Positions 10,101-20,115 of a DNA stretch of 52,176 bases are shown piece by piece. The stretch is taken from positions 1 to 52,176 of the forward strand of contig JAICGZ010000007.1 in the NCBI GenBank assembly GCA_025922875.1. The letters are read 5' to 3'. The notes beneath the pieces are model-generated. The model had not been told where the DNA came from. It worked only from the letters and a program-made list of their open reading frames with translations, and ran no database searches. How positions within the stretch are numbered: the stretch's first letter is position 1; each line of letters opens with the position of its first letter. The stretch is from Pyrinomonadaceae bacterium (GTDB lineage: Bacteria > Acidobacteriota > Blastocatellia > Pyrinomonadales > Pyrinomonadaceae). The translations under genes and the position numbers were made by a program.

Positions 10101-10147
10101 AAAAACGAAGACGGGCAAGCTCGATATCAAGCCTGCCCGCGTTCGTT
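10101..10147 (-). terminator. Terminator-like hairpin downstream of second TonB-dependent receptor
   Basis: AACGAACGCGGGCAGGCTTGATATC / GATATCGAGCTTGCCCGTCTTCGTT with trailing TTTTT in the minus direction. Confidence 0.75.
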
Positions 10148-10166
10148 TCAGGTGACTGTTTTGTCC

Positions 10167-13100
10167 TTAAAACTCAAAGCGAACGGCCAATTGAATCTGA
10201 CGTTCGCGGAAGAAAAAGCCGTTCGAAAGATCGCTCGGCGTACCGAATGTCGGATCGAAAGTGGCAATAACCGTGTTCGCGTTCGGGCCCGTGGTCGGGG
10301 CTGAAAGCACGTACATGCGGTTGTTGACACCGGTAACCTGCGTGCGGTTGAAAATGTTGAAGCCTTCGGCAAGCAGTTCGATCTTCGCGTTCTCCTTGAT
10401 TGTAAACCGTCGCGAGATGCGCAGGTCTACATACTTGATCGACGGAGTATGGAACGAGTTGTTTGGCGTTAAGCCGAAACGAAGCGAGCCATTCGAACCG
10501 TTGATGCCGCCTGCCTGGCTGGGTCCGAAAGTTCCCGCAGTCGCAACACCAGACGGAGGAGTGAAGGCATTCGTCTGCGCCGTGTAGCGGAATCCTGAAA
10601 ACATATTGACGATTGGTGCAATCGTCCAGTTATTCAGGATTGCCCGTCCGGCATCGTTAAGCCCCTTGAAATTTGTGTTGTAAACAACACTCGCGACGAA
10701 CTTATGACGGCGGTCGAAAGGAGAGAGACCATCGTCGCCCGACGGATTGAACGGATCGAAGAGAGCGGAAAATCCAGGTGTGAAGGTCGCCGAACTCTGC
10801 GAGCCACCGTTATCCTGCGCTCTCGACAACGTGTAACTGCTCTGAAATTGCAGACCGTTGGTCAAACGTCGATTAGCCTGCAAGACTAACGCGTGATACT
10901 TCGTCGAAACGCTGTCGCGAATCTCGAGGATATTGCCGAAACTGGTATTGGGTCTGGATCCGCGGTAGTAAGGAAATGTCCAAACCTGACCGGCGAATGG
11001 TCCATCGATGATGTTTACTCTTCCCGTACCCGTCGGCGGATTCAAATTCGTATCCACGAAAGTCGTTAAGTGGTTTCCAAAACTGAACAGATAGCTTGCG
11101 GAAATCACTGTGTTGCGGGCGACTTCGCGTTCAAGAATGATGTCGCCCTGATGGATGAGCGGATTTTGGAAGCCGTCTCTAAAGAAGTTGATTCCAGCCG
11201 TACCCGGAGGTGCTGTAGTCAATATGTTGGGGAAGATTGGAGCGGCTGGGTTACCCGCCGTATCGGTAGCATTGGCAGACCCGCAGAGCGCCGCACTGCA
11301 GTTAGCTGGAACGGAGCTTACTGCCTGACCCGTTGATAGTCCGGTATTGATGAGCGAATTGATGATGATCGTTCCATTGATTCGCCCATAGTAAATTCCG
11401 TAGCCGCCGCGCACGCTTGTCTTGCCATCGCCCGTCGCATCCACTGCAAAACCAATTCTCGGACCAAAATTATTTTTGTCACTGGGCCGGTTCGCAGTTT
11501 GCGGCAGGGCTGGATTCACGAGGAAAGGCTCTGGAAACTGTTCGTAGTCCCAGCGCAGTCCGAGGTTAAGCGTAAGCCGCGGTGTAACGCGCCAGTCATC
11601 CTGAGCAAAGAAAGCCCAGTCAATGGTTGTTAACTGAAAACGAGGCTGACCGAAACCCTGAAGAAAGTTGCTTGTGTAGCATTTTCCAGCCAGACGCGTG
11701 TTAGCCGCTGGTGACGCGAGAGTCGCACATGTTCGGCCGGCAGCTCGCAGCGAGCCGTTCGTCGTGAAGTTTACGTAGTCAACGATAAAATCGTTGATGT
11801 TGCTGTAGGTGTAGGCTCCGGCGCCAGTGAACAGGTTATCGTCAATATCTCTTACGTGATTGATGTCCGTGCCAAACTTGAAGGTATGGTTTCCGGTTGT
11901 GTAGGTAATCGAATCGGCGAACTGGAAACGTCTCTCATCGGGTAACGCTACTCTATCCAGGAAGTTTGCTTTGCCAAACGTGAGACCGTTAGTCAGGGTC
12001 ACTTGGGGTGAAAACCCATTGGCGGTAGTGGGCAGGCCTGGAAGTGGCGACTGAGCGAATTGCGAATTGAGCTCATCAGCCCATTGGAATCGAAACTCAT
12101 TGATAAGTTGTGGCGATATCGTCGAAGCCAGACGTAGATTGAGTGAATCCGCCTCAACAAAGTCGTCGCCGAAGCCGGTACGATCACGCGTCACAGTCGC
12201 TCCGGTCTGAACTCCGGCGGGCGACTTCCAACGCAGTCGATTGTATGTGGCAGTGAATTGATGATTTGAATTCAAATGCCAATCGATTTTCGGCAGGAAA
12301 AGTCTTTGATCTCCGCGCCGCGGCACCTCGCCGGTCAAGCTATTCAGAAAACTTAACGACGAATCGATCTGGGCGGTTGTCAAGCCTCTCGCTAACAGCG
12401 TCGTGCGGTTAACTGTGTTCAGGTAGCCTGGAGTGCTAAACACCGCAACTCCCGGGAAATGACGTTTCTGTTCGTCATAACTGAAGAAGAAGAACAGCTT
12501 GTCTTTAACGATTGGTCCGCCGATGGTTCCACCAAACTGGTAACGATTATCCTCCGGCTTAAACGCCTCACGAGTAGAGACCCCGTTGACTAACCGGTTG
12601 ATGAACGTATTCGGGTTGCGCGCGCCCCATCTGTTATTGCGGTTGTATAAAAATACGGAGCCATGAAACTCATTGGTCCCTGACTTGGTAACCGCATTGA
12701 TAACACCACCCGCGGAACGTCCATACTCAGCAGCGAAGTTCGAAGTGTTAACCTGAAACTCGCGAATCGCGGACTGGCTGATCGAGTATGCACTGCGAGT
12801 GCGCCCTCTCTCTTCCGAGAAAAAGCCTTGATTGTTGTCGCCGCCGTCCACGGTGCTGTTGTTAAGCAAGCCGGAGATACCGCGAAAACTTATCAAGCCG
12901 AAATTGCCGTCAGGAACGGCGCCAGGCGTAAGAATCGCAAAGTTGGACCAGCGGCGCCCATTGACTGGAAGTTCGTTGATGGAAGTCTGATTAAGATTGG
13001 TGGAAAAGTCCGGTTGGATCGTGTTGATAACCGGCGCTTCTGCGCTGACATCAACGGTGCCGGTTACGGGACCAACCGAGAGTGGAATTTCAAGGCCCGT

Positions 13101-13409
13101 CTCGCGTCCGATTTCAACCGTTACGTTCTCCACAGTCATCGGACTGAAGCCTGCTGAGTTAACCGTAACGGAATAAATTCCCGGTTGCAGGTTTGCGACC
13201 TTGAAGCGCCCGGTATCATCGGTCGTGGCAGTATCTTCTTTATTAGTTCCGATGTTCTTGGCCGTAACCTCTGCGCCAGCCACCACCTCTTTGGCTGGAT
13301 TGGTTACGACGCCGCCAATTGAACCGGTGGTCGTCGACTGAGCAAAGGCCACAGCGCTCAGAGCGAGCACCAGGAGAGAAACGAAAGACAACCTTACTAT
13401 TTTCAACAT
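10167..13409 (-). CDS. TonB-dependent receptor, Oar-like, paralogue of the neighbouring gene
   Basis: Near-parallel sequence to 6682..9915 over full length; start at MLKIVRLSFVSLLVLALSAVAFAQ with the same upstream leader; C-terminus RERQIQLAVRFEF. Confidence 0.9.
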   Translation of the reverse strand: MLKIVRLSFVSLLVLALSAVAFAQSTTTGSIGGVVTNPAKEVVAGAEVTAKNIGTNKEDTATTDDTGRFKVANLQPGIYSVTVNSAGFSPMTVENVTVEIGRETGLEIPLSVGPVTGTVDVSAEAPVINTIQPDFSTNLNQTSINELPVNGRRWSNFAILTPGAVPDGNFGLISFRGISGLLNNSTVDGGDNNQGFFSEERGRTRSAYSISQSAIREFQVNTSNFAAEYGRSAGGVINAVTKSGTNEFHGSVFLYNRNNRWGARNPNTFINRLVNGVSTREAFKPEDNRYQFGGTIGGPIVKDKLFFFFSYDEQKRHFPGVAVFSTPGYLNTVNRTTLLARGLTTAQIDSSLSFLNSLTGEVPRRGDQRLFLPKIDWHLNSNHQFTATYNRLRWKSPAGVQTGATVTRDRTGFGDDFVEADSLNLRLASTISPQLINEFRFQWADELNSQFAQSPLPGLPTTANGFSPQVTLTNGLTFGKANFLDRVALPDERRFQFADSITYTTGNHTFKFGTDINHVRDIDDNLFTGAGAYTYSNINDFIVDYVNFTTNGSLRAAGRTCATLASPAANTRLAGKCYTSNFLQGFGQPRFQLTTIDWAFFAQDDWRVTPRLTLNLGLRWDYEQFPEPFLVNPALPQTANRPSDKNNFGPRIGFAVDATGDGKTSVRGGYGIYYGRINGTIIINSLINTGLSTGQAVSSVPANCSAALCGSANATDTAGNPAAPIFPNILTTAPPGTAGINFFRDGFQNPLIHQGDIILEREVARNTVISASYLFSFGNHLTTFVDTNLNPPTGTGRVNIIDGPFAGQVWTFPYYRGSRPNTSFGNILEIRDSVSTKYHALVLQANRRLTNGLQFQSSYTLSRAQDNGGSQSSATFTPGFSALFDPFNPSGDDGLSPFDRRHKFVASVVYNTNFKGLNDAGRAILNNWTIAPIVNMFSGFRYTAQTNAFTPPSGVATAGTFGPSQAGGINGSNGSLRFGLTPNNSFHTPSIKYVDLRISRRFTIKENAKIELLAEGFNIFNRTQVTGVNNRMYVLSAPTTGPNANTVIATFDPTFGTPSDLSNGFFFRERQIQLAVRFEF

Positions 13410-13745
13410 TCTGGGGAACTCCTTAGGCAATGGGTTAACAGAAGAAAACTGCGAATGGACAAGCTGAACAGGCGCGACTCTATTACGCCCAGCTTGATTC
13501 CGCAAGTCTAAGTCATCATTGACCCTATTAAATATTTATGACGCATTATTGAGTCGGATGAAAGCCAGGCCTGGAGGCCGATTAGCGTTCAGAAAAATTT
13601 CGCAATAGTTGTGCCGGATAAAGGTTCCGATCGCTTCGCCTGACGAAAGCGATTTGTGCCAATACTTAACTATGGAAGAGAGGTGAAGGTACCGGCACTG
13701 CCCTGCACAAGAATTTGGATCTTATTGGAAAATCAGGAAAAGCTA

Positions 13746-13822
13746 TTTCCCGCAAAGTCGCAAAGGGAACCGATTAAGACGCAAAGAAGCCGTTTAAAAA
13801 CTTTGCTGCCTTTGCGGGAAAC
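13746..13822. repeat. Inverted repeat, family A (TTTCCCGCAAAG ... CTTTGCGGGAAAC)
   Basis: Outer 12-nt arms are reverse complements; 10 bp beyond the thiolase stop. Confidence 0.9.
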
Positions 13823-13832
13823 TGTCTTAGGC

Positions 13833-15014
13833 TCACAGGCGCTCGACGATCATCGCGATGCCCTGGCCGCCGCCGATACATGCGGTCGCCAAACCATAGC
13901 GTTTTTCGCGGCGGTGAAGCTCGTGTAGAACGGTTAAAACGAGACGCGTACCCGTAGCTCCCAACGGATGCCCGAGCGCGATCGCGCCACCGTTGACGTT
14001 CGTGCGGCTGCGATCCAGTCCCAACTCTTTCTCGACGGCCAGGTACTGTCCAGCAAAAGCCTCGTTCACTTCAACCAAATCTATGTCATTAAGCGACAAG
14101 CCGGCCTTGGCGAGCGCGGCACGTGTCGCAGGCACAGGTCCGATGCCCATGATCTCCGGTTCAACTCCCGCGTAAGCCCAACTCACGATCCGGCCCATCG
14201 GAGTAAGATCTTTCTCCTTTACAAAATCCTCACCGGCAATCACGAGTGCAGCAGCGCCGTCCACGATTCCCGAAGCATTGCCCGCTGTGACAAATCCGTC
14301 CTGAGCAAACGCCGGTTTCAGTTTGGCCAAACCTTCAAGCGTGGTTTCCGGCCGTGGATGATCGTCCTCGACAACCTGCACGCTTCCTTTACGCGTCTTC
14401 ACCTCAACCGCAACAATCTCGCCGGCGAAAACGCCTGCATCCCTGGCTCGTTTCGCTTCCTGCTGCGATCGCAGTGCGTACTTGTCCTGCTCTTCACGTG
14501 AAATCTCGAATTTGCGCGCGAGGTTTTCCGCCGTTCCGGCCATCGGCGTGTTGCAGTAAGTATCAAGCAACGCAACCATCAAACTGTCTTCGAGTTTGCC
14601 CTGTCCCAGCGCAAAACCTGACCGCGCTCCACGGATCACGTGGGGCGCCTGCGACATCGATTCCATTCCACCGGCCAAACACGTCCGCGCTTCGCCCAGT
14701 TGAATCATATGGGCGCCTGAAACAATCGACTGAATGCCGCTGCCGCAGAGTCGATTGACTGTTAACGCCGGACGATCGAACGGCACCCCAGCCTTCAACG
14801 CAACGTGACGAGCGCCATAAATCGCATCGCCGGAAGTTTGCAAAGCATTGCCAATTACAGTGTGATCGATTTCGTCAGCCTTAACACCGGTTGCTTCCAG
14901 GGCGCCGCGCGCTGCGACTGCCCCGAGGTCAATTGCAGATACGTCTTTCAGCGCTCCGACGTATTCGCCCATCGCCGTGCGCTTACCGCCCAGTATGAAA
15001 ACATCTTTACTCAT
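13833..15014 (-). CDS. Acetyl-CoA acetyltransferase (thiolase)
   Basis: NRLCGSGIQSIVSGAHMI, NVNGGAIALGHPLGATGTRL, C-terminal CIGGGQGIAMIVERL. Confidence 0.95.
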   Translation of the reverse strand: MSKDVFILGGKRTAMGEYVGALKDVSAIDLGAVAARGALEATGVKADEIDHTVIGNALQTSGDAIYGARHVALKAGVPFDRPALTVNRLCGSGIQSIVSGAHMIQLGEARTCLAGGMESMSQAPHVIRGARSGFALGQGKLEDSLMVALLDTYCNTPMAGTAENLARKFEISREEQDKYALRSQQEAKRARDAGVFAGEIVAVEVKTRKGSVQVVEDDHPRPETTLEGLAKLKPAFAQDGFVTAGNASGIVDGAAALVIAGEDFVKEKDLTPMGRIVSWAYAGVEPEIMGIGPVPATRAALAKAGLSLNDIDLVEVNEAFAGQYLAVEKELGLDRSRTNVNGGAIALGHPLGATGTRLVLTVLHELHRREKRYGLATACIGGGQGIAMIVERL

Positions 15015-15114
15015 GACCTATCCCCTGTTGTAAGATTCGTCTCAGCCAAAACCTTGAAGGCTAACAAACCGCCAAATAGCTAGTCAAATCACTAAATCAG
15101 GAGCACGATCCCCC

Positions 15115-16458
15115 ATGAGTCTACCTGGAAAATCTCCCGTAACCCGCAAGCTTCTCACAATCACATTTTTTACTTTCCTACTCGCCGGTCCCATCACGAT
15201 TGCACGCGCCCAGAAGGTTGAAAGCAAAGATCGTGACCGCGCCCAGATGATGTTAAGCAGAATCAAGGACCAGTTGAAAAAGAACTACTACGATCCCGGT
15301 TACCGCGGCATGGACCTGGACGTTCGCTTTAAGACCGCTTCAGAGAAGATAAAAACGGACCAGTCCGTCGGACAGATCTTCGGAACCATCGCACAAGTCC
15401 TGATTGAATTAGACGACTCGCATACCTTCTTCATGCCGCCGTCACGCGCTGTCGATACCGACTATGGTTGGACCATGATGATGATCGGAGACCGCTGTTA
15501 CGTCTCGTCGGTCGAGAAAGGCAGCGACGCCGAAGCTAAAGGATTAAGGCCCGGCGATGAGATTCTGGAGGCCGGTGGTCACAAACTCGGCCGTTCAAAC
15601 CTGTGGAAGTTTGAGTATTTGTACAACGTGCTGCGCCCGCAGCCCGGCATCATTGTGACTGTTCGCAGTCCTAACGGAGAATCACGCAGGCTCGATCTGC
15701 TGGCAAAGCAAAAACAAGGAAAGCGAGTAGTCGACCTCACCGACTACACCGAGTATATGAACCTTGTAAGACGAGCCGAGCGGGAAGCGGAGTTGGGACG
15801 CGATCTGTTCGTGTCGTTCGGCGATCAACTGCTGATCTGGAAGATGAATGAGTTTGACCTGACCGATTCGCAAATCGATGATGCAATGGCGCGGGCCAAA
15901 AAACACAAACACCTGATCCTGGACCTTCGCGGCAATGCCGGCGGCTGGGTCACAACTATCACGCGCATCGTGGGCAACCTCTTCGATCGTGATATCAAAA
16001 TCGCCGACACCAAATCTCGTAAAGAAACCAAGCCGCTGATGGCGAAGTCTCGAGGCGAAAAGGCTTACACGGGTAAGCTAACCTTACTGGTTGATAGCCG
16101 ATCAGCGTCCGCTTCGGAAGTTCTCGCTCGCACGATCCAGCTCGAAAAAAGAGGGAACGTCATCGGAGATGTAACAGCCGGAGCAGTAATGACCTCGAGG
16201 CAGTTTCACGACGAAATCGGAATCGACGTCGTGGTCTTCTTCGGAGTCAGCGTCACTGTCTCTGACCTGATAATGACCGACGGAAACAGCCTGGAGCATC
16301 GCGGCGTTGCTCCGGACGAAATTCGTCTGCCGACAGGCGAAGATCTCGCAGCGGGTAAAGATACTGTCTTAGCCTATGCGGCGTTACAGGCCGGCGTGCC
16401 TCTCGATCCGCTCGAGGCCGGAAAGTTCTTTCCGATTGAGAAACCAAAGCGTAAATGA
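15115..16458 (+). CDS. S41 family peptidase (PDZ + tail-specific protease domain)
   Basis: Signal peptide, PDZ-like GSDAEAKGLRPGDEILEAGG, SRSASASEVLARTIQLEKRGNVIGDVTAGAV catalytic region. Confidence 0.9.
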   Translation: MSLPGKSPVTRKLLTITFFTFLLAGPITIARAQKVESKDRDRAQMMLSRIKDQLKKNYYDPGYRGMDLDVRFKTASEKIKTDQSVGQIFGTIAQVLIELDDSHTFFMPPSRAVDTDYGWTMMMIGDRCYVSSVEKGSDAEAKGLRPGDEILEAGGHKLGRSNLWKFEYLYNVLRPQPGIIVTVRSPNGESRRLDLLAKQKQGKRVVDLTDYTEYMNLVRRAEREAELGRDLFVSFGDQLLIWKMNEFDLTDSQIDDAMARAKKHKHLILDLRGNAGGWVTTITRIVGNLFDRDIKIADTKSRKETKPLMAKSRGEKAYTGKLTLLVDSRSASASEVLARTIQLEKRGNVIGDVTAGAVMTSRQFHDEIGIDVVVFFGVSVTVSDLIMTDGNSLEHRGVAPDEIRLPTGEDLAAGKDTVLAYAALQAGVPLDPLEAGKFFPIEKPKRK

Positions 16459-16460
16459 GC

Positions 16461-17285
16461 TTAGCCTGCGCCGAAGCGATGTTCCTGGAGATAGCGGTGC
16501 AGCAGTTCTTCTAAAAAGCCTTCGTACGTGAATGTGGCGAGATCGTAGGTAGGTCGAATCTTGTAAAGAATCGGAAGCGAGACTCGCCACGCCATCCACT
16601 GGCGCGGTACATCAGACAGGTCCCAGCGGCGCCGAAGAAACGTTTCCACCACCTGGATCTCCGACTCCGTCAACGCGCTCAAACTCGCCGTGAAGTCGAC
16701 GGGTTTGAACGATCGACGAAGCGCGGGATCGCTCACAGGCGTCGCAAAGACTTGCGAGAACTCAGGCGCTTCTGCTTCGCGTTCGCGAACCACGACAGTT
16801 CCCGCCACCATGTCGCCGACGCGCTGATCGCGATTGGTTGAAAAGACACTGATCAGGCCGATCGAGTAAAACGGAAAGGGCATCATGTCGAAAGTGCGCA
16901 GCAGGTTTCGAACCGATGCTTCCCAAAAGGTGATGGGACGTCCATCCTCGCGAATGACTCGCAACTTTAACCAGCGCTTGCCTGGAGTTTGTCCACTCCA
17001 GATCCACTCGAAGAATGCGAAGTAGCCGGAGAACGTCAGAAACAGAAGCAGGATCATCACTGCGTAAACCCACTTCGGTGCGCTCGCAATCGCACGCTCG
17101 ATGCTCGAAAAGTTGGCCAGTATCATCGCGGTGATGGCGATGAGGGCCAGCACAAAGCCCTGAATCGCGTGGTCGATGGCACACGCAAGAAACCGGTTTC
17201 CGATCGACGCGAGGGCGAAGTGCAATGGCACACGCTCAGGCGTTTCGATGATCAGGATCTCTTCAGTTGCGAGAGTTGCTGACAT
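16461..17285 (-). CDS. RDD family membrane protein
   Basis: RFLACAIDHAIQGF, GQTPGKRWLKLRVI, hydrophobic helices. Confidence 0.85.
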   Translation of the reverse strand: MSATLATEEILIIETPERVPLHFALASIGNRFLACAIDHAIQGFVLALIAITAMILANFSSIERAIASAPKWVYAVMILLLFLTFSGYFAFFEWIWSGQTPGKRWLKLRVIREDGRPITFWEASVRNLLRTFDMMPFPFYSIGLISVFSTNRDQRVGDMVAGTVVVREREAEAPEFSQVFATPVSDPALRRSFKPVDFTASLSALTESEIQVVETFLRRRWDLSDVPRQWMAWRVSLPILYKIRPTYDLATFTYEGFLEELLHRYLQEHRFGAG

Positions 17286-17291
17286 AAATCC

Positions 17292-17372
17292 TAACCACGG
17301 ATTACACGGATGAAGACGGATTGGTATTTATCATTTATGATCCGTAGTTAATCCGTGTAATCTGTGGCTTTA
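17292..17372. repeat. Inverted repeat, family B
   Basis: TAACCACGGATTACACGGAT and TTAATCCGTGTAATCTGTGG arms; right arm overlaps tyrS 3' end. Confidence 0.9.
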
Positions 17373-18583
17373 ACTCTTACGAAGCGTCGCTTTCCCACCT
17401 GGATCAAGTGTGACTGGTCCGCACGGAGGCTAAGTTCAAAGTCGGTTTGTGTGCGCCGTTCACCGTCAACGTAAACTCCACCTTGTTCGATCAATCGACG
17501 AGCTTCCGCCATCGAAGGGACCAGTCCGAGTTCAACTAACAGTTTCGGTAACTTCCACGATCCGGGTTGCAAAGCGCGCTCCTCGACGACGTCCGGCGCC
17601 TGCTTGTTACGGAACATCGCATTGAACTCTTCTTCCGCCTTGCGCGCCTCGGCCTCCGAATAGAAGTCCGCGACGATCCGTTTCGCGAGGTCGACTTTTA
17701 TATCGCGCGGATTGCGTTGCCCGCCGTTCGTATGCTCACGAAGCGAAGCTATTGCGCTCGGGGAAAGATCCGTGCACAGCTCGTAATAGCGCCACATCAG
17801 ATCGTCTGAAATCGACATGATTTTTCCGAAGATCTCCTGTGGCGGCTCGTTGATGCCGATGTAGTTTCCCAAACTCTTCGACATCTTCTGCACACCATCA
17901 GTTCCTTCCAACAACGGCATGATCATCGCTACCTGCGACTCCTGCCCGTACTCCCTTTGCAGATTTCGACCCATCAGCAAGTTGAACTTCTGGTCCGTTC
18001 CGCCAAGTTCAACATCAGCCTCGAGCGCGACCGAGTCGTAAGCCATCACCAGCGGATACATCACTTCATGGAGCGCCAAGGGTCGATTCGCTTCGAGTCG
18101 CTGTTGAAAATCGTCGCGTTCGAGGATCTGTCTCACGGTGACGTGAGAAGACAGTCGCAAAAAACCCGCCGAGCCCAGCTTGTCCATCCAACGAGAGTTG
18201 AATTCGATAACCGTTTTTTCCGGATCGAGCAGCTTGAAGATCTGCTGCTTGTAAGTTTCGGCGTTGGCGTCGATCTCTTCGCGAGTGAGTTGCGGGCGCG
18301 TGGCGTTCTTGCCGGAAGGATCGCCAATCATTCCGGTGAAGTCGCCGATAAGAAAAATCGCTATATGGCCCAGCTCCTGGAACGCGCGGAGCTTGCGGAT
18401 CACGACCGTATGACCAAGGTGAATATCCGGCGCCGTTGGGTCCGCACCCAGCTTCACGCGCAAAGGCTTACCGGTTCTGGCAGACTGCTCCAGTTTCGCG
18501 CGCAGCTCAGCTTCGCGAATGATTTCAGTGGACCCTTTGGCTACATGTGAGAGTTGTTCGTCAATAGTCATCGGAATCGTCAT
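17348..18583 (-). CDS. tyrS: Tyrosyl-tRNA synthetase
   Basis: LGADPTAPDIHLGHTVV, GGTDQKFNLLMGR, KMSKSLGNYIGI; C-terminal S4 domain. Confidence 0.96.
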   Translation of the reverse strand: MTIPMTIDEQLSHVAKGSTEIIREAELRAKLEQSARTGKPLRVKLGADPTAPDIHLGHTVVIRKLRAFQELGHIAIFLIGDFTGMIGDPSGKNATRPQLTREEIDANAETYKQQIFKLLDPEKTVIEFNSRWMDKLGSAGFLRLSSHVTVRQILERDDFQQRLEANRPLALHEVMYPLVMAYDSVALEADVELGGTDQKFNLLMGRNLQREYGQESQVAMIMPLLEGTDGVQKMSKSLGNYIGINEPPQEIFGKIMSISDDLMWRYYELCTDLSPSAIASLREHTNGGQRNPRDIKVDLAKRIVADFYSEAEARKAEEEFNAMFRNKQAPDVVEERALQPGSWKLPKLLVELGLVPSMAEARRLIEQGGVYVDGERRTQTDFELSLRADQSHLIQVGKRRFVRVKATDYTD

Positions 18584-18650
18584 CGGTCGATAGAGTAGCT
18601 CAACTATCGAAGCGTGCGCTATCCTCTTCCCATTTTACGGGGGGAATTAA

Positions 18651-19517
18651 ATGGTAACTGAAGCCTCGACGAATCCTCTCAGCAACTGCCGTCTCGCTTT
18701 TATCGGCTGCGGTGTGATGGCGGAGGCGATTATTACCGGCCTGCTGCGCAAGAAACTGGTCGAAGCCGACCAGATCGTCGGCAGCCACCCGCGTCTCGCG
18801 CGTCGCCAGGAGATGCACGTCAAGTATGGTGTCGAGATGTTTGAGAAGAACCGCGACGCCGTGACGGCGAGCTATCCGGAAGAACCGGAGGATAGCTCTA
18901 TCCTGGTGCTTGCCGTGAAACCGCAGCGGCTGCATCGAGTGCTTGAGGAACTGAAGGGCGCCTTGGTCAAAGAGCAGCTTGTTATTTCAATCGTCGCCGG
19001 CGCAAAGATGGAAACGATTGCCGAAGAGCTCTTGCACGCTTCGGTAGTGCGCACAATGCCAAACACGCCGGCGCAGATTGGCGAAGGCGTTACTGCATGG
19101 ACCGCGAGTGCAGCCGTTAACGAGGACCAGGAGCGACAGGTTTGCGCGATGCTCGACGCGCTCGGTAAGAGTGTGCACGTTGAAAACGAACGGCAGATCG
19201 ACATGGCGACTGCGCTGAGCGCCACCGGACCGACGTACATCTTCATGGTGATGGAAGCGCTCATCGATGCGGGAGTTCATCTGGGGTTTTCGAGACATGT
19301 CGCAGAGGAACTGGTCCATCAGACCTTGCTCGGGTCAGTCTTGTTCGCGAGAGAGTCGCACAAACATCCGGCGGAGCTGCGAAACATGGTTACCTCACCC
19401 GGAGGCACGTCGGCAGAGGCGATCTATCAGATGGAGAAGGGCAGCCTGCGGACGATAATGTCGAAGGCTGTGTGGGCGGCTTTTCAGCGTGCGGAGTCGT
19501 TGGGAAAAAAGATATAG
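18651..19517 (+). CDS. proC: Pyrroline-5-carboxylate reductase
   Basis: FIGCGVMAEAIITGLL, VRTMPNTPAQIGEGVTA, MVTSPGGTSAEAIYQME. Confidence 0.95.
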   Translation: MVTEASTNPLSNCRLAFIGCGVMAEAIITGLLRKKLVEADQIVGSHPRLARRQEMHVKYGVEMFEKNRDAVTASYPEEPEDSSILVLAVKPQRLHRVLEELKGALVKEQLVISIVAGAKMETIAEELLHASVVRTMPNTPAQIGEGVTAWTASAAVNEDQERQVCAMLDALGKSVHVENERQIDMATALSATGPTYIFMVMEALIDAGVHLGFSRHVAEELVHQTLLGSVLFARESHKHPAELRNMVTSPGGTSAEAIYQMEKGSLRTIMSKAVWAAFQRAESLGKKI

Positions 19518-19545
19518 GTCGTATAAGACCTATTTGGACCTATTG
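19514..19545. repeat. Repeat family H: three ATAGGTC/GACCTAT units
   Basis: ATAGGTC GTATAA GACCTAT TTG GACCTAT fills the convergent proC/purN gap. Confidence 0.8.
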
Positions 19546-20115
19546 AAGCTTGCCGAGCACCAGGGCGACGGCCTCGGGGTAAAGCTTGTGTTCTTCTTTC
19601 AGTATCCGTGCCGAGAGAGTCTCGACCGTATCATCTTCCAAAACAGGCACAGCACGCTGCGCGACGATTGGACCACCATCAAGCGTCTCGTCTACGAAGT
19701 GCACGGTGCATCCACTCACTTTAACGCCATGTTCGAGCGCCTGCCGTTGTGCATCAAGCCCCGGAAAAGCAGGCAGTAGACCCGGATGAATGTTGAGTAT
19801 CCGGTGCTTGAACGCCTCGATGAAGCAGGGCGACAGGAGGCGCATATATCCCGCCAGGCAAACAAGATCGACCTCACGCTCGCGTAAGATTGAAATGATC
19901 TCGCGCTCGTGCTCTTCGCGATTGCGGCCATGGCGTTCGACAACACGCGTTTCGATCCCACGTTCTTTCGCCAGCTCGAGTCCGCGAGCGCCGGCCTTGT
20001 CGCTGATTACGATTGCTACTTCTGCATTCGGAATGGTCCCAGCGACGACGGCATCGCATAGCGCAAGCATGTTTGAGCCACGGCCGGAGATTAAAATCGC
20101 AAGCTTTTTGCTCAG
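19540..20115 (-). CDS. purN: Phosphoribosylglycinamide formyltransferase, probable CTG start
   Basis: Upstream extension of the annotated ORF restores SKKLAILISGRGSNMLALCDAVVAG with the GxGSN loop; NIHPGLLPAFPGLDAQRQAL, GCTVHFVDETLDGGPIVAQ. Confidence 0.85.
   Translation of the reverse strand: MSKKLAILISGRGSNMLALCDAVVAGTIPNAEVAIVISDKAGARGLELAKERGIETRVVERHGRNREEHEREIISILREREVDLVCLAGYMRLLSPCFIEAFKHRILNIHPGLLPAFPGLDAQRQALEHGVKVSGCTVHFVDETLDGGPIVAQRAVPVLEDDTVETLSARILKEEHKLYPEAVALVLGKLQ

Noticed and set aside
15115-18550. Assorted ORFs opposite the S41, RDD and tyrS genes
   Set aside because: Overlap confidently assigned genes on the opposite strand and carry no family motifs
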